Shown: positions 56,144-63,102 of the stretch, piece by piece | How the letters are laid out: each line of letters starts with the position of its first letter | Position numbering within the stretch: the stretch's first letter is position 1 | Source of the DNA: Oscillospiraceae bacterium | GTDB lineage: Bacteria > Bacillota_A > Clostridia > Oscillospirales > Ruminococcaceae | Assembly (NCBI GenBank): GCA_004558145.1 | Contig: SFDQ01000001.1 | Coordinates: 124,001-188,000 of the forward strand | Direction: 5' to 3' | Length of the DNA: 64,000 bases | Translations under genes and position numbers: made by a program | Notes under the pieces: generated by a model | Seen by the model: only the letters and a program-made list of their open reading frames with translations | What the model was told of the DNA's origin: nothing | The model's database searches: none

Positions 56144-56809
56144 ATGACTTTTTGCCGCACCGAAGAACTGTTCGATCTCTCCCACACCCTGGCCGCCCCC
56201 CTGTTCGAGGGCAAGGAGTGGCCCTGGCAGGTGCTGGACGAACTGAAAGATTTTATCGTGAAGCTGGGCGAGAGCCTGCCCGCCGCTGAATACGACCAGC
56301 CCCAGCCGGGGGTTTGGGTGGCAAAGACCGCCAAGGTGGCCCCCACCGCCCTGCTGGGCGCGCCCTGCATCATCGGCCCCGAGGCCGAGGTGCGCCACTG
56401 CGCCTTCATCCGGGGCAGCGCGCTGGTGGGCGCGGGGGCCGTTGTGGGCAACAGCGTGGAGCTGAAAAACTGCATCCTGTTCGACGGGGCGCAGGTGCCT
56501 CACTTCAATTATGTGGGCGATTCCATCCTGGGCTGCAAGGCCCACATGGGGGCCGGCGCTGTGACCAGCAACCTGAAAAGCGACAAGAGCCTCGTGGTGG
56601 TGAAAAACGGCGAGGAAAAGATCGCCACCGGCCGCAAAAAGCTGGGCGCCCTGGTGGGCGACGGGGCCGAGGTGGGCTGCAACAGCGTTCTGTGCCCCGG
56701 CGCGGTGCTGGGCCGCGGCTGTCAGGTGTATCCCACCAGCTGCGTGCGGGGCGCCGTTCCCGCCGGGCACATCTACAAAGGGCCGGGCAATCTGGCCAAG
56801 CGGGTGTGA
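56144..56809 (+). CDS. Left-handed beta-helix acyltransferase, GlmU C-domain-like
   Basis: A 221-residue hexapeptide-repeat protein. From about residue 55 onwards the sequence shows the [LIV]GxxxxV rhythm of a left-handed beta-helix: VAPTALLGAPCIIGPEAEV, then FIRGSALVGAGAVVGNSVELKN and SILGCKAHMGAGAVTSN. It resembles the acetyltransferase half of GlmU without the uridylyltransferase half. It stands 30 bp upstream of glmM, which makes glucosamine-1-phosphate, the acceptor of the GlmU acetyltransferase domain. Acetylation of glucosamine-1-phosphate is therefore likely but not certain. Confidence 0.82.
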   Translation: MTFCRTEELFDLSHTLAAPLFEGKEWPWQVLDELKDFIVKLGESLPAAEYDQPQPGVWVAKTAKVAPTALLGAPCIIGPEAEVRHCAFIRGSALVGAGAVVGNSVELKNCILFDGAQVPHFNYVGDSILGCKAHMGAGAVTSNLKSDKSLVVVKNGEEKIATGRKKLGALVGDGAEVGCNSVLCPGAVLGRGCQVYPTSCVRGAVPAGHIYKGPGNLAKRV

Positions 56810-56839
56810 CCCGCTGAACGCTGAAAGGAGACAATACAC

Positions 56840-58186
56840 ATGGGCAGATTATTCGGCACCGACGGCGTGCGCGGCATTGCCGGCGAGGATATGACTTGTG
56901 AGCTTGCCATGAACATCGGCCGCGCGGCGGCCACCGTGCTCACCTACGGGCGGCGGCGCCGCCCCCTGGTGGTGCTGGGCAAGGACACCCGCATCTCCAG
57001 CGACATGCTGGGCGCGGCGCTGGCGGCGGGCCTGTGCAGCGTGGGGGCGGACGTGATCGACCTGGGCGTGGTGCCCACCCCCGCCGTGGCCTACCTTGTG
57101 ATGAAGTACAAGGCGGACGCGGGCGTGATGATCAGCGCCAGCCACAACCCCTACCCCTTCAACGGCATCAAAATCTTCGGCGGCGAGGGCTTCAAGCTGC
57201 CGGACGACCTGGAGGACCAGATCGAGACCCTCATCGAGCAGAACCGCTTCACCCTGGCCACCGGCGACGGCCTGGGCCAGATCAGCCACTCGGCCACCGC
57301 CGTGCGGGACTATGTGGAGCATCTGAAAAGCACCATCCCCACCTCGCTGGAGGGTATGAAGATCGTGGTGGACTGCGCCAACGGCTCCGCCTCGGCCACC
57401 GCCGGGCAGCTGTTCAGCCAGCTGGGCGCGGACGCTGCCATCCTTTCCGCCTCGCCGGACGGGGTGAACATCAACGAGAACTGCGGCTCCACCCACATGG
57501 AGGCCCTGTGCGAGGCGGTGCGCTCCACCCCCGGTGCGGTGGCGGGCGTGGCCTTTGACGGCGACGCCGACCGCTGCCTCTTCGTGGACGAAAAGGGCAA
57601 TGTGGTGGACGGCGACTTCATCATGGCCATCTGCGGCCTGGACATGCAGCAGCGGGGCAAGCTGCGCCGCAGCACCATCGTGGGCACCGTGCTCACCAAC
57701 CTGGGCTTTGCCCGCTTTTGCGAGGCCAACGGCATGCACTTCGCCGCCACCAAGGTGGGCGACCGCTACGTGCTGGAGGAGATGGAGCAGGAGGGCTACA
57801 CCCTGGGCGGCGAGCAGAGCGGCCACGTCATCTTCCGTGACTACGCCACCACCGGCGACGGCCAGCTCACCGCCCTGCAGCTGCTGTGCCTGCTGAAGCG
57901 CTGCGGCGAGCCCCTCTCCAAGCTGGCGAAAGTGATGACCCGCCTGCCCCAGGTGATGGAGAACGTGAAGGTGAGCGCCGCCGGCAAGCTGGAATTCTAC
58001 AACAACGACGCCATCAAGACCGCCATCCGCGAAAAGAAGGAGCTTCTGGGCGACACCGGCCGGGTGCTGGTGCGGGTGAGCGGCACCGAGCCCCTCATCC
58101 GGGTGATGGTGGAGGGCCAGGACGAGGCCCTCATCCAGTCCGTCGCCGCCGAGCTGGCCGAGCTGGTGCGCAGCGAACTGGCCTGA
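56840..58186 (+). CDS. glmM: Phosphoglucosamine mutase
   Basis: A 448-residue phosphoglucosamine mutase, converting glucosamine-6-phosphate to glucosamine-1-phosphate for peptidoglycan and amino sugars. The N-terminal LFGTDGVRGIAG, the phosphoserine loop ISASHNPYPFNGIK (S101), the metal loop DGDADR (240-245), the sugar loop GGEQSGH and the phosphate-binding RVSGTEPLIRVM are all present. Length is normal. It forms an operon with the upstream LbH acyltransferase. Its product also feeds the PtmE-like nucleotidyltransferase of the glycan locus. Confidence 0.96.
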   Translation: MGRLFGTDGVRGIAGEDMTCELAMNIGRAAATVLTYGRRRRPLVVLGKDTRISSDMLGAALAAGLCSVGADVIDLGVVPTPAVAYLVMKYKADAGVMISASHNPYPFNGIKIFGGEGFKLPDDLEDQIETLIEQNRFTLATGDGLGQISHSATAVRDYVEHLKSTIPTSLEGMKIVVDCANGSASATAGQLFSQLGADAAILSASPDGVNINENCGSTHMEALCEAVRSTPGAVAGVAFDGDADRCLFVDEKGNVVDGDFIMAICGLDMQQRGKLRRSTIVGTVLTNLGFARFCEANGMHFAATKVGDRYVLEEMEQEGYTLGGEQSGHVIFRDYATTGDGQLTALQLLCLLKRCGEPLSKLAKVMTRLPQVMENVKVSAAGKLEFYNNDAIKTAIREKKELLGDTGRVLVRVSGTEPLIRVMVEGQDEALIQSVAAELAELVRSELA

Positions 58187-58211
58187 ACATTTGTCGTTCT
58201 CTTCCATAGCA

Positions 58212-58260
58212 GAAGGCCCCCGGCCGCGCTTTTAAGCACGGCCGGGGGCCTTCCTTCGCT
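58212..58260. terminator. GC hairpin between glmM and the convergent GNAT gene
   Basis: A 15-bp perfect stem (58212-58226 with 58239-58253) followed by CTTCGCTTTG, a weak T-run. It probably ends both convergent transcripts. Confidence 0.65.
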
Positions 58261-58266
58261 TTGTTC

Positions 58267-58650
58267 TCATTCTTCGGGGTGCATCTCAAACGCGCGCAGG
58301 CTGGGGGTGCATCCGTTCTTTTCGTAGAACGGCTCCGCCTGGGTCTGGGCCCCGAAATAGAGCAGGGTGGGCGTGGTCTGCTTTGCCAGCCGGAGCAGCG
58401 CCGAGCCGATGCCCTGCCGCTGATACCGGGGCAGCACCAGCACCTCGGGGATGGTGCCGAAAAAGCAGCCGTCGGTGAGGATGCGCAGGCAGCCCACCAG
58501 TTCCGCGCCGTCCCAGGCAGTGATGTTGATGGTGCGTTCGAGGGCGCGGCGGGTCTTTTCCGGGTCGTAATCCCCCGGCCAGACCTGCTGCGCAAGTTCG
58601 ATAAACTGCTGCGCGACAAGCGCTTTGTCATCCACCCTGTATTCCAGCAT
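58267..58650 (-). CDS. GNAT acetyltransferase
   Basis: A 127-residue GNAT protein. The acetyl-CoA loop is VLPRYQRQGIGSALL (Q/RxxGxG), followed by FYEKNGCTP near the C-terminus. It is short and lacks the first beta-alpha unit of longer GNATs, but the core is complete. It lies 30 bp downstream of the DUF1836 gene, probably co-transcribed. Substrate unknown. Confidence 0.85.
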   Translation of the reverse strand: MLEYRVDDKALVAQQFIELAQQVWPGDYDPEKTRRALERTINITAWDGAELVGCLRILTDGCFFGTIPEVLVLPRYQRQGIGSALLRLAKQTTPTLLYFGAQTQAEPFYEKNGCTPSLRAFEMHPEE

Positions 58651-58680
58651 TCCGTTTCCCTCCGCTGCGGGACGTCCGCT

Positions 58681-59199
58681 TTACTCCGCCCGGTTTTCAA
58701 ACTCCAGGCGCTTTTGCAGATACACCTTGCTGGCCACGGCGCGGGTGGCGTGGATGACCACCAGCCGGTCGTCGTCCGCCTCCGGGGCTTCCGGCGTGCC
58801 CTGGGCCGCCTGCTGCAGCGCCTCCTCCAGCTGGCCGCAGAAGTAGTCGTAGGCCCGCTGCACCTCGCACACCTGGGCCTGCATGCGGATGAGCTGGGCC
58901 ACCTCCTGGATGCTCAGCACCTGCTTGAGGGCGCAGATCACCAGCAGCTGGGCCACATGGGTGCGGCCGTATTTTTTGTTGGTGGGCGGCTCCATCACCT
59001 TCTGCTTGACGTAGTTGTTCACCATGGCCTTGGTGAGCAGCTTTTCCTCCCCCGGCGGGCACAGCGGGGCGAACACCTCGTTCAGATACCCGGTGACCTG
59101 GTCCATATACAGCGCGATGCCGGGCAGCTGCTCCCACCGGGGGCAGCGGAACTGCATCATCTGCGCCGCCTGCTCGCTGTTTTGAAAGCCCGCTTTCAT
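58681..59199 (-). CDS. DUF1836 protein (MerR-like HTH)
   Basis: A 172-residue DUF1836 family protein. The N-terminal RCPRWEQLPGIALYMDQVTGYL and KAMVNNYVKQKVMEPP segments form the MerR-like helix-turn-helix of the family, followed by RTHVAQLLVICALKQVLSIQEVAQLI. These clostridial proteins are presumed transcription factors without a known target. ATG 59199 follows GAGGGGAGACC. It is divergent from the CLC gene, with both promoters in the 140-bp gap. Confidence 0.85.
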   Translation of the reverse strand: MKAGFQNSEQAAQMMQFRCPRWEQLPGIALYMDQVTGYLNEVFAPLCPPGEEKLLTKAMVNNYVKQKVMEPPTNKKYGRTHVAQLLVICALKQVLSIQEVAQLIRMQAQVCEVQRAYDYFCGQLEEALQQAAQGTPEAPEADDDRLVVIHATRAVASKVYLQKRLEFENRAE

Positions 59200-59242
59200 C
59201 GTGTCGGTCTCCCCTCTTGTTGGTTTTCCATACGATGTACCC

Positions 59243-59270
59243 ATTATACCACGATTTTGGCAATTTGAAA
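59243..59270 (-). promoter_or_regulatory. Promoter for the DUF1836 gene
   Basis: Minus strand: TTTCAA (59265-59270), 16-bp spacer, TATAAT (59243-59248) preceded by TGG (extended -10). Confidence 0.7.
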
Positions 59271-59279
59271 GAGCCGGGC

Positions 59280-59307
59280 TTGACGAAGCCGCGGGATGTG
59301 ATATGAT
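59280..59307 (+). promoter_or_regulatory. Promoter for the CLC gene
   Basis: TTGACG (59280-59285), 16-bp spacer, TATGAT (59302-59307), 35 bp before the ATG. Confidence 0.65.
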
Positions 59308-59341
59308 AGGGAAGGTTTTGCTTTTGAGAGGGGTATGTACA

Positions 59342-60628
59342 ATGCAATTGAAACATCTGCTGCGGCAGAAGTGGGAGATGGGCCTCAAGCCCTACACCCG
59401 CACCTTTTTGATGTGGATGGTGTGCGCAGGCATTGCGGGCCTTGCCTGCGGCGCGGTGGGCGCCGTGTTCTTCCATCTGGTCAGCTGGGCCACCGGTATG
59501 CGCCAGGCGAATCCCTGGCTTTTGTATCTTCTGCCGGTGGGCGGCCTTGTCATCGTGTTCGTCTATCAGGCCTGCCGCATGGGCACCGAGCGGGGCACCA
59601 ACGCGGTGCTGGAGAGCGCCCAGCAGGGCAAACGGGCGCCCCTGCGGCTGACGCCGCTCATCATCATGGCCACCTTCATCACCCATCTGCTGGGCGGCAG
59701 CGCGGGCCGCGAGGGCGCGGCGCTGCAGATCGGCGGCAGTATGGGCGGCTGGCTGGGCGAAAAGATGCGGCTGGACCGCAACAGCCAGCGGGTGATGGTG
59801 CTGGCGGGCATGAGCGCGGTGTTCGCTGCCTTGTTCGGCACCCCGCTGACGGCGGCGGTGTTCAGCATGGAGGTCATCTGCGTGGGCGTCATCTATCACT
59901 CCGCGCTGCTGCCCTGCGCGCTGGCCAGCCTCATCTCCTACGGCACCGCGGTGCTGCTGGGCACCAAGCCGGAGCGCTTTGTGGTGCACGGCGCGGCCGC
60001 TTTGAGCTTTGACAACGCATGGCGGGCCATGCTGCTGGCGGTGGGCTGCGCGGTGCTGGGCATCCTGTTCTGCGTGACCATGCACACCGCCAGCCACCTT
60101 TACCAGACCAAGCTGAAAAACCAGTACCTGCGCATCCTGGTGGGCAGCGCCCTCATCATCCTGTTCACCCTGGCGGTAGGCACCCGGGCCTACAACGGCG
60201 CGGGCATGGACGTGGTGGAGCACGCCATCACCGAGGGCGAGCTGGTGCATCCTGCGGCCTTCATCCTCAAGCTGCTGCTCACCGCCATCACCCTGGGATG
60301 CGGCTTCCGGGGCGGCGAGATCGTGCCCACCTTCTTTGTGGGCTCCACCTTCGGCTGCCTTGTGGGGCCGCTGCTGGGGCTGGACCCGGGCCTTGCCGCA
60401 GCGCTGGCGCTGGTGGCCACCTTCTGCGCGGTGACCAACTGCCCCATCGCCAGCATCCTGCTGGGGGTGGAGCTCTTCGGTGCCGAGCCGCTGCTGCTCT
60501 ATCTGCTGGTGTGCGCCGTGAGCTACCTGCTCAGCGGCCATTACAGCCTCTATTCCAGCCAGATGACCCTGGGCCCCAAGCTCACCAATCCCCCGCCGGA
60601 AAAACCGGTGGACAGCTTCTGCCACTGA
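59342..60628 (+). CDS. CLC-family anion channel/transporter
   Basis: A 428-residue CLC protein. Its anion-pathway motifs are GGSAGREGAALQIGGS (with the gating glutamate of GREG), then FGTPLTAAVFSMEV, and CGFRGGEIVPTFFVGSTFG. The chloride-type GSGIP first motif is not seen and the GGE-P-FFVG form resembles the fluoride-exporting CLC-F branch, so fluoride is a possible substrate. No fluoride riboswitch is visible in the short leader. It is shorter than ClcA and has no CBS domains. Single gene. Confidence 0.85.
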   Translation: MQLKHLLRQKWEMGLKPYTRTFLMWMVCAGIAGLACGAVGAVFFHLVSWATGMRQANPWLLYLLPVGGLVIVFVYQACRMGTERGTNAVLESAQQGKRAPLRLTPLIIMATFITHLLGGSAGREGAALQIGGSMGGWLGEKMRLDRNSQRVMVLAGMSAVFAALFGTPLTAAVFSMEVICVGVIYHSALLPCALASLISYGTAVLLGTKPERFVVHGAAALSFDNAWRAMLLAVGCAVLGILFCVTMHTASHLYQTKLKNQYLRILVGSALIILFTLAVGTRAYNGAGMDVVEHAITEGELVHPAAFILKLLLTAITLGCGFRGGEIVPTFFVGSTFGCLVGPLLGLDPGLAAALALVATFCAVTNCPIASILLGVELFGAEPLLLYLLVCAVSYLLSGHYSLYSSQMTLGPKLTNPPPEKPVDSFCH

Positions 60629-60635
60629 ACGCAAT

Positions 60636-60671
60636 AAAAAAGAGCCTTCCCCGCCGGGAAGGCTCTTTTTT
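60636..60671. terminator. Bidirectional terminator between the CLC and zinc-ribbon genes
   Basis: A 10-bp stem (60642-60651 with 60656-60665) flanked by A6 and T6. Confidence 0.88.
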
Positions 60672-60678
60672 GCTTTGC

Positions 60679-60912
60679 TCAAAGGCCGGTCTCCTTGCCG
60701 CAGTGGGGGCAGTGCTTGCCTACCTCACGGCCCAGATGGGCTCCGCAGTGGGGGCAGCGGATGAAGACGACCCAGATGACGGCGGTGACCCCGCCGGCGC
60801 CCAGCAGCAGGAACAGCAGCACGTCGTTTTCCAGCCGAAGGAACAGCACCAGGAGCATCAGCGTGACCGCCACGCACCCCCACAGCACCTGCACCGCTTT
60901 TTTCAGGTCCAT
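60679..60912 (-). CDS. Small membrane protein with C-terminal zinc ribbon
   Basis: A 77-residue protein with two hydrophobic helices (about 8-25 and 31-50) and a zinc ribbon of two CPHCG knuckles (RCPHCGAHLG and HCPHCGKETG). Such short proteins are common in Firmicutes and have no assigned role. It lies 19 bp downstream of carD and is probably co-transcribed. Confidence 0.75.
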   Translation of the reverse strand: MDLKKAVQVLWGCVAVTLMLLVLFLRLENDVLLFLLLGAGGVTAVIWVVFIRCPHCGAHLGREVGKHCPHCGKETGL

Positions 60913-60931
60913 CGTAACACCTGCCCTTTCT

Positions 60932-61441
60932 TCATTGTGCCGCGGGCTCCAGGGTCTGCAGGATGTGGTCCTTCACCTGGTCCTTGGGCATGTCCAGCGC
61001 CAGAGACAGCTCCTCATAGAGCAGCTCCTCCGCCCGCTTCATGAACTGCTGGTCAGTCTTGCCCAGCTTTTTGCCCTTTGCGGCGGCCTGCTGGGCCTTG
61101 AGATAGACGGCCTTGATGATCTTCACCAGCGACTCGCACTGGTAGGTGTGGAGCAGGCCCCGGTAGTGCTCCGACAAGGCGCGCTGGTCGGTGCCGCTGC
61201 AGCAGCAGGGCTCGATCTCGGGCATGCGGCGGATGAGGTCCTGCGCCTCCTCCCCGGTGATGACCGGGCGCATGAACACCTTGGTGTCCACGGGGGTGTA
61301 CACGGTGCCGCTGCCGAACAGGGGGGTGAGGGTGTAGTACATGGCCTGCCCGCCGCCGCCCAGCTGCTGTTTCATGGAGACGCCCTCCACCCGGCAGATG
61401 CCGGAATTGCCATACACGATCAGACTTCCTGTTTCAAACAT
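60932..61441 (-). CDS. CarD-family transcriptional regulator
   Basis: A 169-residue CarD/CdnL-type regulator, which binds the beta subunit of RNA polymerase and stabilises open promoter complexes. The N-terminal Tudor-like domain begins MFETGSLIVYGNSGICRV (1-18) and has YYTLTPLFGSGTVYTPVD; the rest is a helical DNA-binding domain. An unusual CCC run occurs in IEPCCCSGTDQ (about 78-88). ATG 61441 follows GGAGGACAGGAA. Its promoter is TTACGC-17-TATAAT at 61559-61587 on the minus strand, giving a leader of about 115 nt that contains a GACCCCGAG/CTCGGGTC hairpin. Confidence 0.9.
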   Translation of the reverse strand: MFETGSLIVYGNSGICRVEGVSMKQQLGGGGQAMYYTLTPLFGSGTVYTPVDTKVFMRPVITGEEAQDLIRRMPEIEPCCCSGTDQRALSEHYRGLLHTYQCESLVKIIKAVYLKAQQAAAKGKKLGKTDQQFMKRAEELLYEELSLALDMPKDQVKDHILQTLEPAAQ

Positions 61442-61558
61442 TTCCTGTCCTCCATCTTCCGCCGGGCGCCGCGGCGCCGCTTCCGCCTCTTTCGACCAAA
61501 CCGAACTTCTTTCGCTGACCCGAGCACCTCGGGGTCTCATCGTGGATACTATGATACT

Positions 61559-61587
61559 ATTATAGCACGTTTTCCGCCCGCGCGTAA
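61559..61587 (-). promoter_or_regulatory. Promoter for carD
   Basis: Minus strand: TTACGC (61582-61587), 17-bp spacer, TATAAT (61559-61564). Directly after it the DNA has a tandem GATACTAT repeat (plus strand). Confidence 0.6.
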
Positions 61588-61620
61588 GCCCGTCAAAGGG
61601 CGGTTTTGCGCCATTTCGGC

Positions 61621-61660
61621 GCAAAAAAAGAGGCCTCTGCCGCCCGGCAGAGGCCTCTTT
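61621..61660 (-). terminator. Terminator after ruvX
   Basis: A 16-bp near-perfect stem (61627-61642 with 61645-61660) and seven T on the minus strand. Confidence 0.88.
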
Positions 61661-61671
61661 TCGGTTTTGGT

Positions 61672-62106
61672 TCAGGTGGGCTGTTCGCCGGGGTGGTTTT
61701 TCCGCCAGGCGAGGAAGCTGTCCAGAATGACGGCGGCGCTCACCGCGTCCAGCTTGCCCTTGCGCTTTTTGCCAAAGGTGCCCGCGTCCGTGAGCTGCGC
61801 CGCGGCGGTGACGGTGGTGCGGCGCTCGTCCCAGAAGACGATGGGCACCTGCACGCCCAGCTCCACCAGCTTTGCCAGCTTGCGGGTCTTTTCCGCCCGG
61901 CCGCCCTCGGTGCCGTCCATGTTTTTGGGCAGGCCGATGACGATCATCCCCACGTCGAATTCCCGGCTGGCGTAGATGATCTTCTCCGCCACCTTGGCCA
62001 TGCTCTTTTCCTCGATCTGGCCCACGGGGCTGGCCAGAAATTCCGTGCGGTCGCACACGGCCAGGCCCGTGCGGGCGTCGCCGTAGTCCACTGCCATGAT
62101 CTTCAT
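61672..62106 (-). CDS. ruvX: Putative pre-16S rRNA nuclease / Holliday junction resolvase (RuvX/YqgF)
   Basis: A 144-residue RuvX/YqgF nuclease of the RNase H fold. The first acidic strand is MAVDYGDARTGLAV (D7), followed by IVIGLPKNMDGTEGGRA, VFWDERRTTV and KLDAVSAAVIL, which complete the metal site. The family matures the 16S rRNA 5' end and may cut branched DNA. ATG 62106 is standard. It lies 80 bp downstream of the patatin gene. Confidence 0.93.
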   Translation of the reverse strand: MKIMAVDYGDARTGLAVCDRTEFLASPVGQIEEKSMAKVAEKIIYASREFDVGMIVIGLPKNMDGTEGGRAEKTRKLAKLVELGVQVPIVFWDERRTTVTAAAQLTDAGTFGKKRKGKLDAVSAAVILDSFLAWRKNHPGEQPT

Positions 62107-62186
62107 AGTCGTTCGTTCCTCTCTTTTCCGCGGCGGGGCCGCTCGGCTCTATTGTATCCTACCCGCGCGCCCTTTGCAAGGGCGGC

Positions 62187-63032
62187 TCACTGCCCGGCGA
62201 GATAGGCTTTCAGCGCGGGCAGGGCCGCCTGCCCGTCCGCGAGGCCCAGGTCATAGACCTGCTGAAGTTTCTCCGGGTCGGTCTCGATGCGGCTGATGGG
62301 CGTTTTGACCGAGGGGCGTATCACGAAGGCCCGGCCCTCGGCCTGCCAGCGCTCCAGCTCCTCCAGCGCCCGGTTGTAGTCGGTGTGGCGGGCGGCCAGC
62401 CGCCGGGCGATGGCGGGATATTTGCGCCGCAGCAGCCGCAGCAGCGCCCCCTTCATGGGCGTTTTGCGGTAGCCCTCTTCCCTTGTGAGCACCACGATGA
62501 GCCTGTCGCAGCCCCGGGCGGCCATCCACCGGAAGGGGATGCTGTCGGAAACGCCGCCGTCCAGATACCGCCGCCCCTGCCACTCCACCGGGCGGGAGAC
62601 GAAGGGCATGGAGCCGGAGGCCCGCAGCACGTCCATCTGCTCAAAGACGCTCTTCACCCGCATATACTCCGCCTCGCCGGTGTCCACGTCGGTGACCACG
62701 GCGTAAAAGGGCACGCCGCTGTTTTGAAAGGCTTCGTCATCGAAGGGGTCCAGCTTGCGGGGCACAAGGTCGTAGGCGTAGGAAGTGCTGAACAGGTTGC
62801 CCTCTTTCAGCAGCGGCCGCAGGCCCATATAGTTCTTGTCGCCGTTGTAGCGCTTGTTGTAGCGCACTGCCCGGCCCGTCTGGCCGGAGAGGTAGTTCAC
62901 GCCGAACAGCGCCCCGGCGGAAACGCCCACCACCTCGTCGGCCCTCACGCCGGCGGCGAGGAAGGCGTCCAGCACGCCGGCGGTGAACATGCCCCGCATG
63001 GCCCCGCCTTCCAGCACAAGGCCTGTTTTCAT
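62187..63032 (-). CDS. Patatin-like phospholipase (RssA/YlyA type)
   Basis: A 281-residue patatin-family lipid hydrolase. The oxyanion loop is LEGGAMRGMF, the nucleophile GVSAG (S38) and the catalytic aspartate DGG (D158), giving the Ser-Asp dyad. The bacterial group acts on membrane lipids; the physiological substrate is unknown. There is no signal peptide, so it works at the cytoplasmic side. It lies between lysS, after a terminator, and ruvX. Confidence 0.92.
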   Translation of the reverse strand: MKTGLVLEGGAMRGMFTAGVLDAFLAAGVRADEVVGVSAGALFGVNYLSGQTGRAVRYNKRYNGDKNYMGLRPLLKEGNLFSTSYAYDLVPRKLDPFDDEAFQNSGVPFYAVVTDVDTGEAEYMRVKSVFEQMDVLRASGSMPFVSRPVEWQGRRYLDGGVSDSIPFRWMAARGCDRLIVVLTREEGYRKTPMKGALLRLLRRKYPAIARRLAARHTDYNRALEELERWQAEGRAFVIRPSVKTPISRIETDPEKLQQVYDLGLADGQAALPALKAYLAGQ

Positions 63033-63060
63033 GGTCCGTTCGCCTCTTTCCCTTTTGCAG

Positions 63061-63093
63061 AAAAGGGCGCCCCGATCGCTCAGGACGCCCTTT
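63061..63093 (-). terminator. Terminator after lysS
   Basis: On the minus strand AAAGGGCG and CGCCCTTT arms (63086-63093 and 63062-63069) with a partly paired interior and TTTTC at the end. Confidence 0.65.
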
Positions 63094-63102
63094 CGTTTGT
63101 TC

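Noticed and set aside
59308..59341. Fluoride riboswitch before the CLC gene
   Set aside because: The leader is only about 35 nt and lacks the conserved fluoride aptamer segments.
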